Below, one piece after another: positions 1 through 6,556 of a DNA stretch of 64,000 nucleotides; position 1 is the stretch's first letter, and every line of letters starts with the position of its first letter. The translations under genes were made by a program, and so were the position numbers. The notes beneath the pieces were generated by a model. It did not search any database. It was not told the DNA's origin and saw only the letters and a program-made list of their open reading frames with translations. Source of the DNA: Geodermatophilus ruber (GTDB taxonomy: Bacteria; Actinomycetota; Actinomycetes; Mycobacteriales; Geodermatophilaceae). The stretch spans positions 62,001-126,000 of the forward strand of contig NZ_FOSW01000004.1 in assembly GCF_900114385.1 (NCBI RefSeq), written 5' to 3'.

Positions 1-313
1 GTCCAGTTCTGTCGAGGTCCCCAGCAGGCGTTTCCCCCGGGGGCTCCGCGGGACGGGTCCGACACCTGTCTGGGTCCTGTCCCGCGGGGCGGCCTCGCCA
101 TCGGCAGCCGACGTGCAAGAACCGACGTCTCAGGCGGATGGATCCTCCAAGTCACCCCATGGTGGGATGCTCGCCGCGCTTCGATCCTTGGGGGGGTCTA
201 CCGGCAATCCGATGTCACATGTCCGGCACCCTCGGCCGCCGGCGCTCCCGGAGAACCGGCTCTGCCGGGCCCCGTTCTGGACGGTCGCGTCACGGGTACC
301 GGTGCCCGTTCAG
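1..313. other. Non-coding left edge of the island
   Basis: No convincing gene is seen here; the open frames crossing it have no recognisable protein features and run antisense to the HNH gene. The only structure I see is an imperfect hairpin at 46-60 / 73-87 (13 of 15 pairs, 12-base loop). The left end of the mobile island lies outside the window. Confidence 0.5.
46..87. terminator. Imperfect hairpin, possible terminator
   Basis: Arm 46-60 (CCGCGGGACGGGTCC) pairs with 73-87 (GGTCCTGTCCCGCGG) at 13 of 15 positions around a 12-base loop. No T tract follows on either strand. It could terminate a gene lying left of the window; that is inference only. Confidence 0.3.
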
Positions 314-970
314 TCAGTGCAAGGCGCGTCGGTTCTCCAGGCTCCAAGCACGCCAGTCCCACCGTTCGGCATCGCACGGGCGCTCCGGACGCGTGCGCAG
401 TGCTCGGTGCAGGATGGCGTCGTATTCGTGCTTCGTTGCAGGGTCGGTGATGGGCCTAAGTCGCTGCTCCGTGATCTCCCGGTGATGCGGTGCGCACAGA
501 AGCCGGAGATTCACGGCTTCGTTGCTGTCCCCGTTGATGTGGTCGATCTCGGTGCCGAGCGCGCCGCAGAGCATGCAGCGCTCACGGTCTCGGGCCTTTA
601 CCGCGCCCCTGACCGGCGGAGGGATGGCCCGACGTGCACTCTGGTATCCGCCGACGAGGGCATGAGCGATCTTGATTCGGCACTCGTACGGAACACCATC
701 GCGGAACGCGTGAGGGTCGCGGCGGAGGCGTCCCCGGGTGTCGCGCACCGCCTTGGCGACGTCGTGACACCGCAGCGAGCAGTAGGGGGCAGCGCGCGCG
801 CCGGTCTCGAAATCGTGGCCGCAGTTGGCGCATGACAGTAGATACCGGCTCGGGGTCGGGAGTGGCCTTCCGATGCCGGGGTCCTCGACGACCTCGACGA
901 CTAACGGAGTGCCGTCGCGCAGGAACACCGTGGTGCGCGGTGTCTCGGTACGACGGGCAGGGCCGGTCAT
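314..970 (-). CDS. HNH endonuclease
   Basis: A likely DNA endonuclease of the HNH superfamily, about 218 residues. The second half has the classic pattern: a CMLC zinc knuckle, then IDHINGDSN, then NLRLLCAPHH, which supply the metal-binding and catalytic histidines and asparagine. Further upstream a second four-cysteine motif (CANC, then CSLRC) looks like an additional zinc finger. The frame is open up to 1024, but I prefer the ATG at 970 because the protein from there (MTGPARRTE) is compact; neither start has a strong ribosome binding site. It is divergent from the integrase and sits at the left of a mobile island, so a role in homing, element biology or defence is plausible. Its target is unknown. 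Confidence 0.8.
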   Translation of the reverse strand: MTGPARRTETPRTTVFLRDGTPLVVEVVEDPGIGRPLPTPSRYLLSCANCGHDFETGARAAPYCSLRCHDVAKAVRDTRGRLRRDPHAFRDGVPYECRIKIAHALVGGYQSARRAIPPPVRGAVKARDRERCMLCGALGTEIDHINGDSNEAVNLRLLCAPHHREITEQRLRPITDPATKHEYDAILHRALRTRPERPCDAERWDWRAWSLENRRALH

Positions 971-1137
971 GCGAACAGGTCTACACGGACGCGGGCCGCG
1001 TTCATGTAGACGATCGGTCCCCACAGACCTGCCGAGCAGTCGCGTCGAAGTGTCAGACCCTGCGGGTAGACAAGCCTTCTGAGACCGCCGAGAAGACGGG
1101 ATTAGCGGTTCTTGATGTGGATTCGGAGGGGGATCGG

Positions 1138-2193
1138 ATGACGGCTGTGGCAGTGCGGGCGGAGGGGGCCGCGATCACTGTCGAAGGGACCGATCCGGCT
1201 GAGCGAGACGGCTTGGCCGTCCTGGCTGCGGAGATCGAGTCCCTCGCAGCCGAGGCCGCCGACCTGGTCGCCGCCGGTCGCGCCGACGCCACCCACCGTG
1301 CCTACGCCAGCCGCTGGCGCGCTTTCGAGGCCTGGGCCGCCGACCGGGGGCTGGCCGCGCTTCCCGCCGACCCGACCACCGTGGTGCTGCACCTGACCTG
1401 GCTGCACCGGCAGGGACGCGCCCGCTCCACCCTCGCCCAGACCGCGGCGGCGATCGCCTCGGCCCACCGGCAGGCAGGGGTGGAGACCCCGCCGACGGCG
1501 CATGAGGTCGTCCGGCGACTGCTGCGCGGACATCGCCGCGCCACGCGCGAACACGTGCAGCGGCAGGCCACGCCGGTACTACTCGACGGCATCCGGCGCC
1601 TCGCTGCAGCCTGCGATACTGGCTCCCTCACCGGTCTGCGCGATCGCGCGGTCCTGCTCGTCGGCTGGGTCGCCGCCCTACGCCGCAGCGAGGTGGCAGC
1701 ACTCAACGTCGAGGACCTGCTGCGCGAGCCACACCGAACCAGCCTGCACATCCGATGGAGCAAGGCTGACCAAGACGGACAAGGGGAATGGCTGGTGCTG
1801 CCGCGCAGCAATCCCATCGCCGGGGACGCGGCGCATGCGCTGGACGCATGGCTGGCCACCTCCGGCATCCAGCGAGGACCGATCTTTCGGCCCATCGATC
1901 GCTGGGGCTGTCTCCGGCCGACACGGCTGTCCGCTCGCGCGGTCGGGGAACTGGTCGGACGCTACGCCGTAATGGCTGGACTGTGCCATCACGCAGCCGA
2001 GGAGCCGTGCGGGCACGTTTGGACCGGTCACAGCCTCAGGGCGGGTTGCGCAACCCAGTTGGATCTGGACGGGATTGATGGACGGATGGTCGAAAGATAC
2101 TTGCGGCAGAAGACTCCAGGCATGAGCGCGCGGTATCTACGCCGAGAGCGCGAGTGGCGGGCGACGGTCGCGGAGCGACTCGGCACCGGCTAG
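1138..2193 (+). CDS. Tyrosine recombinase / integrase
   Basis: Site-specific recombinase of the phage-integrase family, 351 residues. An N-terminal SAM-like DNA-binding domain occupies roughly residues 35-130 (TLAQTAAAIASAHR region). The catalytic domain shows Arg182 (AALRRSEV), a lysine in the beta-hairpin (RWSKAD), the H-x-x-R box HSLR (His298, Arg301) and the nucleophile Tyr333 (ARYLR). The usual second His/Trp before the tyrosine is not evident, where GMS/QKTP is found instead. The open frame extends back to 832, but the ATG at 1138 starts just before the conserved N-terminal domain; the upstream part overlaps the divergent HNH gene and looks non-coding. Probably the integrase that moves this island. 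Confidence 0.9.
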   Translation: MTAVAVRAEGAAITVEGTDPAERDGLAVLAAEIESLAAEAADLVAAGRADATHRAYASRWRAFEAWAADRGLAALPADPTTVVLHLTWLHRQGRARSTLAQTAAAIASAHRQAGVETPPTAHEVVRRLLRGHRRATREHVQRQATPVLLDGIRRLAAACDTGSLTGLRDRAVLLVGWVAALRRSEVAALNVEDLLREPHRTSLHIRWSKADQDGQGEWLVLPRSNPIAGDAAHALDAWLATSGIQRGPIFRPIDRWGCLRPTRLSARAVGELVGRYAVMAGLCHHAAEEPCGHVWTGHSLRAGCATQLDLDGIDGRMVERYLRQKTPGMSARYLRREREWRATVAERLGTG

Positions 2194-2423
2194 TGACCGC
2201 TCGTCGCTTCCAGCCAACGTAGCCGATATAGGTTGCGCGTTGGTCCACAAGTCGGAGGGCGACTGACCTCGCAGTCCCATCTCGCGGTTTGAGAAGGCGT
2301 CTCCGCCTTAGGTGGGGACCTCACCGGTAATCCCGGCCTTGACCAGCGCCTAGTAGTCCGGCGCGTCCTTCAGGCAAGAATTGCAGCAGCAACACGACCG
2401 GCGCTGGACTTCCTCGCGACTAT
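2194..2423. other. Intergenic region after the integrase
   Basis: No gene is seen. A small perfect hairpin (AAGGCG, TCTC loop, CGCCTT) lies at 2294-2309, about 100 bases after the integrase stop, followed by a second imperfect hairpin (GGTGGGGACCTCACC). It separates the convergent integrase and the 2424-2843 gene. Confidence 0.4.
2294..2309. terminator. Small hairpin between convergent genes
   Basis: Perfect 6-bp stem AAGGCG/CGCCTT with a 4-base loop, located between the convergent integrase and the unknown minus-strand gene. It is short and has no T tract, so termination is only suggested by position. Confidence 0.3.
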
Positions 2424-2843
2424 CTACATTTGTGGACCCAAGTAGCAGCAGGCTTCCGCCGAGGCCTGCCCACGACCCTCGAAGGTGTCGGCGATGATCT
2501 GCGCGGCCCGCAGACCGGTGACGGCCTGATCAAGGACGCCTTCAACCGCAGTTAGATACGCCAGCACGACACCGACCGCGTCCTCCGCATGTGCCGCATA
2601 GGCGCCGTGCCTGATCACCACCTCCCCACCCGACGCCGCTGCGGTAAGCCAGGACTGGACCTGCTTCAGCACGAGGGGGACTCCGGCAAGCGATTGGCCG
2701 ATGTCTCGGAGCACGTGCGCCCCTTCCCTGGGGCAGCACAAGCCGTCCGATGTCGCCGACGACAGTCCGTACAGCCGAACCAAGTCGGCGCCACGAGCAA
2801 CGTGAATTAGCACCATTTCACCCGGGTCCGCCAGATCCTCCAT
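2424..2843 (-). CDS. Hypothetical protein
   Basis: An unrecognised 139-residue protein. It is mostly helical in appearance, rich in Ala/Val/Leu, with a central region (residues about 85-120, AEDAVGVVLAYLTAVEGVLDQAV) that could form an amphipathic helix. Two Cys-Cys pairs occur (near residues 36 and 132). There is no signal peptide, membrane segment or catalytic motif I recognise. The ATG at 2843 and a second ATG at codon 10 are both possible starts; a GGTGA sequence precedes the second. Base composition is less GC-rich than the chromosome to the right, in keeping with an acquired gene. It is coding by composition only, so confidence is moderate. Confidence 0.5.
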   Translation of the reverse strand: MEDLADPGEMVLIHVARGADLVRLYGLSSATSDGLCCPREGAHVLRDIGQSLAGVPLVLKQVQSWLTAAASGGEVVIRHGAYAAHAEDAVGVVLAYLTAVEGVLDQAVTGLRAAQIIADTFEGRGQASAEACCYLGPQM

Positions 2844-3031
2844 TGCTTGACAGCATAAGCGTGAACCCTGACGCTTTCCGGCGGGCAGGGGTTATGACCA
2901 AAGTACTGTTCACCCGGTGGCTAGTGGCGTCGGGACTCCGCCGATGTCCCGGAACCCAGGAGTCTGGACCACCGTGTGATGACAGCACGGCGGGGCTCAT
3001 GTCGCACAGGAACAGGTTCAGCCTCAACCGA

Positions 3032-3063
3032 TTGCTACCCCTCATCTACGTGAGAGGTAGCAA
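3032..3063. repeat. 13-bp inverted repeat with 6-bp spacer, recombinase-core-like
   Basis: Left arm TTGCTACCCCTCA (3032-3044) and right arm TGAGAGGTAGCAA (3051-3063) are complementary at 12 of 13 positions around a 6-base spacer TCTACG. This geometry matches the core sites of tyrosine recombinases (dif-type sites have 11-bp arms and a 6-bp spacer; FRT and loxP have 13-bp arms and 8-bp spacers). It could equally be a transcription terminator hairpin or an operator. Confidence 0.6.
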
Positions 3064-3081
3064 CCCTTTAAAGACTTACCT

Positions 3082-3154
3082 CGCGGCTGTCGATAGTCCC
3101 GACGGGACGCGGGAGCGTGCGACCAAGGACCGGGTGGGACTATCGACAGCCGCG
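3082..3154. repeat. 19-bp perfect inverted repeat, 35-bp spacing
   Basis: CGCGGCTGTCGATAGTCCC (3082-3100) recurs exactly as its reverse complement at 3136-3154, separated by 35 bases. The length and perfection exceed chance in this composition. Candidates are an operator bound cooperatively, a replication origin/iteron element used by the nearby prim-pol protein, or an accessory site for the integrase. Confidence 0.7.
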
Positions 3155-3226
3155 CTTGCGGTGATCATGCCGATCGGCGCTGCGTTCCGCACTCCGCGCC
3201 TTTCGGGAGTTCAAGGCCAGCCGAGG

Positions 3227-3625
3227 TCAGGCGCGTCGACTCCGTGGACGTCGCGACCCGAATGCCCGTCGCGCTGCGGCTTGGGCTTCGGGGTCTGGCA
3301 CCTCCCGCACGACCATCCGACCGCCCGGCCCGGTCACCAGGTAAAGGCGCCAGTGATTGCCGATGGACTCGATGACGATCGCCGGGGGAATGTCGGCGAA
3401 GGCGCTTCCCCAGATGGTGCGGCACACAAGCCACCAGTTCCACTCGCCCCCGCACACCCGGGTTGCCTTGGGTGACTCCGGCGAATCGAGGTTGAAGGTG
3501 TGGGGATATCCGTCTGGCGCGCATTCTACCGGGATGGTGGGGTTGCCGCGAACCGTCCGGGTCGGGAGGCCGAACTGCAGGTCGACCATGGGGATGGTCG
3601 CAAAGGACTGCTGAATGTTCCTCAT
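3227..3625 (-). CDS. Hypothetical protein
   Basis: A 132-residue protein of unknown function. It is tryptophan- and cysteine-containing with alternating hydrophobics (GGEWNWWLVCRTIWGSAF, WRLYLVTGPGGRMVVREV), suggesting a small beta-rich fold, followed by a basic C-terminal tail (ARRAFGSRRPRSRRA) that could bind nucleic acid. The frame opens at 3703, but the ATG at 3625 is preferred because GGAAAGG lies 9 bases upstream. Its product starts MRNIQQSFATIPMVD. It is divergent from the prim-pol gene and belongs to the island. I recognise no family. Confidence 0.65.
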   Translation of the reverse strand: MRNIQQSFATIPMVDLQFGLPTRTVRGNPTIPVECAPDGYPHTFNLDSPESPKATRVCGGEWNWWLVCRTIWGSAFADIPPAIVIESIGNHWRLYLVTGPGGRMVVREVPDPEAQAAARRAFGSRRPRSRRA

Positions 3626-3851
3626 GTGCTGTCGCCTTTCCGTCGCGCATGAACACTGCGGTGGCGGTATCGGCACAACATGAACCCCGCTGCTACAAGT
3701 CACGAAAAATCTTCAGAGTTGGATTGATGATCTCCCTCGCGTGCGGGCGGCCGCGGCAACACAGACGTTGTCGCCAACGTGCGCGCCCCTAAGGCCGCCC
3801 CGCGCCCCTTCTGATAGGTAGACCCCGCGCTAGACAGGCAACGCACACTTC
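3626..3851. other. Divergent intergenic region
   Basis: The spacer between the unknown minus-strand gene and the prim-pol gene holds the putative ribosome binding site for the former (GGAAAGG on the minus strand) and is comparatively AT-rich around 3695-3730. It is the likely promoter region for both. I see no clear -35/-10 pair. Confidence 0.4.
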
Positions 3852-6371
3852 TTGTCCGATCTGCGTCCGAACCTGCCGATGGGGCAGCCTGTGACTACCG
3901 AAGAACCGTTTATGGCCCCGCTGGCCTCCCCGGGGGAAGCGACGGGTGGTGGACCACTGATTCATCCCGGCCTCCCCCGAACCTCCGGAGCGACCCCCAA
4001 AATGGCGGCTCAGATCACGCCCGAGCGGCTGATAACCGCATCACAAGCGGGTCAGGAGGATGGGGCGGCCTCGATGCGTCTGGTCGCGCGTGCTTATGCG
4101 CGGTCGGGAATCCCGGTGCTTCCGCTCTGGCACATCCTTCCCGATGGATCCTGCGGTTGCGGCGATCCCACCCATGCGCCCGGAGGGAAGAATGCCGCGC
4201 AGGCGGGAAAGCACCCGATCAACAAGAACGGCGTCAAGGGCGCGAGTACAGATCCCCGGCAGATCGACTCGTGGTGGTACCGGCGGCCACGCGCGGGCAT
4301 CGCGCTGGCTACCGGCCACGGCTTCGATGTCATCGACATTGATAGCGCGGATGCTCTGCAGGCTGTCGCGGACCTGCTCGCAGCCGACCGCATTCCGACA
4401 CCGCTAGCGTGGGCCCGAAGCGGCCGGGCCGGTGGGCTGCACTGCTTGATCCCCTCGGTGCCGGGCGCGGTGAATGGCCAGCGACTGCTGCCGCAGGTCG
4501 ACTACCGCGGGAAAAGCGGATATGTGGTTGCAGCGCCGACCCTGCATCGATCTCTCGCCGCGTATGCATGGCTCTCCGCGACGCCCGCCCTGCCTCGCGG
4601 TGACGCCGTCCGGGGACGTGCCATTGCGGCCACTTTGCCGTGGGAGACCCCGCCTCGCATAGGCCATACGGTGGGCCCGCGGGAGCGCAATTACGCGGCT
4701 GCTCGCCTAGAGGGCCAGGCGGGGAATGTTCGGGCGGCCAAGTCAGAGAAGCGGATCCAGGCCCTGTTCAAGGCGGGTATCGCGATGGGAGCCCGCGTGC
4801 ACCAGCGGCACATCAGCAGGGAGCAAGTCGAGTCCGCTCTGCTGTCCGCTTACGCCGCCGCTGGTGGCCGTGATGCCGGAGCCGCGGATGTCCTTTCTCG
4901 GGCCCTTGAGGCGTCGGCGTTCACCGAGATCCGGCCCCTCGCCAACACCCCACGCCCGGACGTCGCTGCGACCCTGTCCCTTATCCGCAAGTGGGCGACG
5001 ACGCCGAACGGGCGCAAGGCGCTTCGCGGCATGCGTCGTCCGGCGCTCGAATACGTCCTGGCGAGCGCAACGGATTCAGGTTCGCTGAAGTTCCGCATGG
5101 CGCACCGCGAGTTGGTCAAGGCGATCGGCTGTGTAGCGTCAACCGCAGGGCGGGTTCTGAACGATTTGTGCACCGCGGGTGTCCTGGAAAGGGTGTTTCG
5201 AGGCTCCCGGCTCGGCCAGGAGGCTGCGATCTACCGGCTACGGGTGCCCAGGGATTTCTCTCATCGTGGGACACCTTCTGATGCTCAGCGGTCTGTCCCC
5301 CTTGGGGACGTGCCCCGGGATGAGAAAAACGGTCACCCTGTCGACGTGCCCAGCCTCCCCACCTTCACCGCGATGGTCCATTCACTGTGGACCGGCACAG
5401 GCCGAGGCAAGGGCTACGGCCTGACCTACGTCGACCAGCGGCTGCTGGCGGCGCTCCCCGTTGACGGCAGCCCGATCAAGACTGCGCAGTGGGCATTGGC
5501 AGCGGACTGCTCCTCAGCGACGGTGCACCGCGCCGTCACTCCCTCCCGTCAGTCGCTGGCCTCGCTCGGCCTGGTTGAACGCTGCGGATGGGGGTTGGTC
5601 CGTGCAACACCGGGCGGCCTGCCGCTTGTCCGGGCGATCTGCGGCAGTGATACCGCCGCTGCCTTGGACAAGTTCGCTGAAGGCCTTGGTGTCGCTGACC
5701 GTGTCGAGCAGCGCGTTGAGCGAGTAGAGGCCGATCAAGCGAAGTACGCGCGCGGGCTACTCCAGCAGAAGGTGTTCCGTGTGCTGCGAGGCCGTGAAGG
5801 ACACCGACGGGATGCCCAGGCAATCCGCAGTCTCATGGGGGAGGACGGGGTATCGGCTTTGGTGGGGCTTCTCGCCGACGTGGACGCCGCCAGTGGCAGC
5901 CAACGGGCGCGTAAGGCGATCGCGAGCCTTGTGGAGGCTCTCATCAATCTCGCGCACCCTGACGATCTGAGGAGCCAGGATCTTGAGGCTGCGGGCGTCC
6001 CGCGGTACACGCTGACCCCAGGCCTGCTCTCGTGGCCTACACAGCGCGTCTGGCACGTCGCCGCCGTGGCCGCGAGCGTCCGCCTTATCACTCGCCCGCC
6101 GAACATTCCCGTGCACGCATCGACAGGACAGTGGCTCAGCGACCACCAAGCCGAAGAGGCATTCGTGGCCGGACAGTCGGCGCTTCAGGTCCAAGTCCCG
6201 ATTACCGACTCGGAGCACGCCCGAGCCCATGTCGATGCAGTGCTGCGCATCGCCCCGTTGCCTGACATTCGCGAGGTCATGAGCGTGCCGATGATGCGCC
6301 CGAAGGCTCAAAGTCAGCGTGCAGTCGTGTCAACAGAGTACGGGCCCGTCGCAGAGTTATCACGCCGTTAG
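3852..6371 (+). CDS. Prim-pol type replication protein
   Basis: An archaeo-eukaryotic-primase-like bifunctional DNA primase/polymerase of a mobile element. The prim-pol domain spans about residues 75-265: DVIDIDS gives the metal-binding Asp pair (Asp162, Asp164), GGLHC holds His197, and DYRGKSGYVVAAP holds Asp217 and the glycine-rich strand. The middle (about 390-470 and 540-600) looks like two winged-helix units (SSTAGRVLNDLCTAGVLER-like and ATVHRAV regions), as in replication initiators. I see no helicase motifs. The longest frame starts with TTG at 3852; ATGs at 3879, 3912 and 4074 are alternatives, and the last is preceded by GGAGG. Prim-pol proteins of this kind (RepPP) replicate some actinobacterial integrative and conjugative elements. 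It ends before the hairpin at 6449. Confidence 0.85.
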   Translation: MSDLRPNLPMGQPVTTEEPFMAPLASPGEATGGGPLIHPGLPRTSGATPKMAAQITPERLITASQAGQEDGAASMRLVARAYARSGIPVLPLWHILPDGSCGCGDPTHAPGGKNAAQAGKHPINKNGVKGASTDPRQIDSWWYRRPRAGIALATGHGFDVIDIDSADALQAVADLLAADRIPTPLAWARSGRAGGLHCLIPSVPGAVNGQRLLPQVDYRGKSGYVVAAPTLHRSLAAYAWLSATPALPRGDAVRGRAIAATLPWETPPRIGHTVGPRERNYAAARLEGQAGNVRAAKSEKRIQALFKAGIAMGARVHQRHISREQVESALLSAYAAAGGRDAGAADVLSRALEASAFTEIRPLANTPRPDVAATLSLIRKWATTPNGRKALRGMRRPALEYVLASATDSGSLKFRMAHRELVKAIGCVASTAGRVLNDLCTAGVLERVFRGSRLGQEAAIYRLRVPRDFSHRGTPSDAQRSVPLGDVPRDEKNGHPVDVPSLPTFTAMVHSLWTGTGRGKGYGLTYVDQRLLAALPVDGSPIKTAQWALAADCSSATVHRAVTPSRQSLASLGLVERCGWGLVRATPGGLPLVRAICGSDTAAALDKFAEGLGVADRVEQRVERVEADQAKYARGLLQQKVFRVLRGREGHRRDAQAIRSLMGEDGVSALVGLLADVDAASGSQRARKAIASLVEALINLAHPDDLRSQDLEAAGVPRYTLTPGLLSWPTQRVWHVAAVAASVRLITRPPNIPVHASTGQWLSDHQAEEAFVAGQSALQVQVPITDSEHARAHVDAVLRIAPLPDIREVMSVPMMRPKAQSQRAVVSTEYGPVAELSRR

Positions 6372-6448
6372 GCGAAACGATGCACCTGCACAACGGTGGG
6401 GTTGACAGTGCGTTAGGAATCCACGCGACCCGCCTAGCGCTCTAGGGC

Positions 6449-6490
6449 CGCTTGTCACCGCCCTGCTCTCTCGCAGGGCGGTGACAAGCG
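6449..6490. terminator. 18-bp perfect hairpin terminator
   Basis: CGCTTGTCACCGCCCTGC (6449-6466) and its exact reverse complement (6473-6490) flank a 6-base TCTCTC loop, between the convergent prim-pol gene and the defence operon. On the plus strand CCTTCTT follows, giving a weak pyrimidine tract. It is well placed as a bidirectional terminator insulating the two modules. Confidence 0.8.
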
Positions 6491-6556
6491 CCTTCTTGGC
6501 CTTCTACCAGCCAAGGCGCGGCCCGAGCGGTGAGTCGCCACCAGCCTGATCGATCC

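Larger units (their letters stand above)
2844..3226. other. Intergenic block with paired inverted repeats
   Basis: No convincing gene is present in these 383 bases. The block contains a dif-like imperfect inverted repeat (3032-3063), a TTTAAA element just after it (3068-3073), and a 19-bp perfect inverted repeat with 35-base spacing (3082-3154). The concentration of symmetrical elements between the integrase and the prim-pol replication gene suggests a cis-acting site such as a recombination core, replication origin or operator. Confidence 0.6.

Noticed and set aside
113-835. Frames antisense to the HNH gene
   Set aside because: The HNH frame has clear zinc and HNH motifs; the opposite frames show none.
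1-3000. Second copy of the tRNA-Arg 3' end as an att site near the integrase
   Set aside because: I looked for GGTTCGAATCC and flanking bases in this part on both strands and did not see it. If present, it must lie outside the window.
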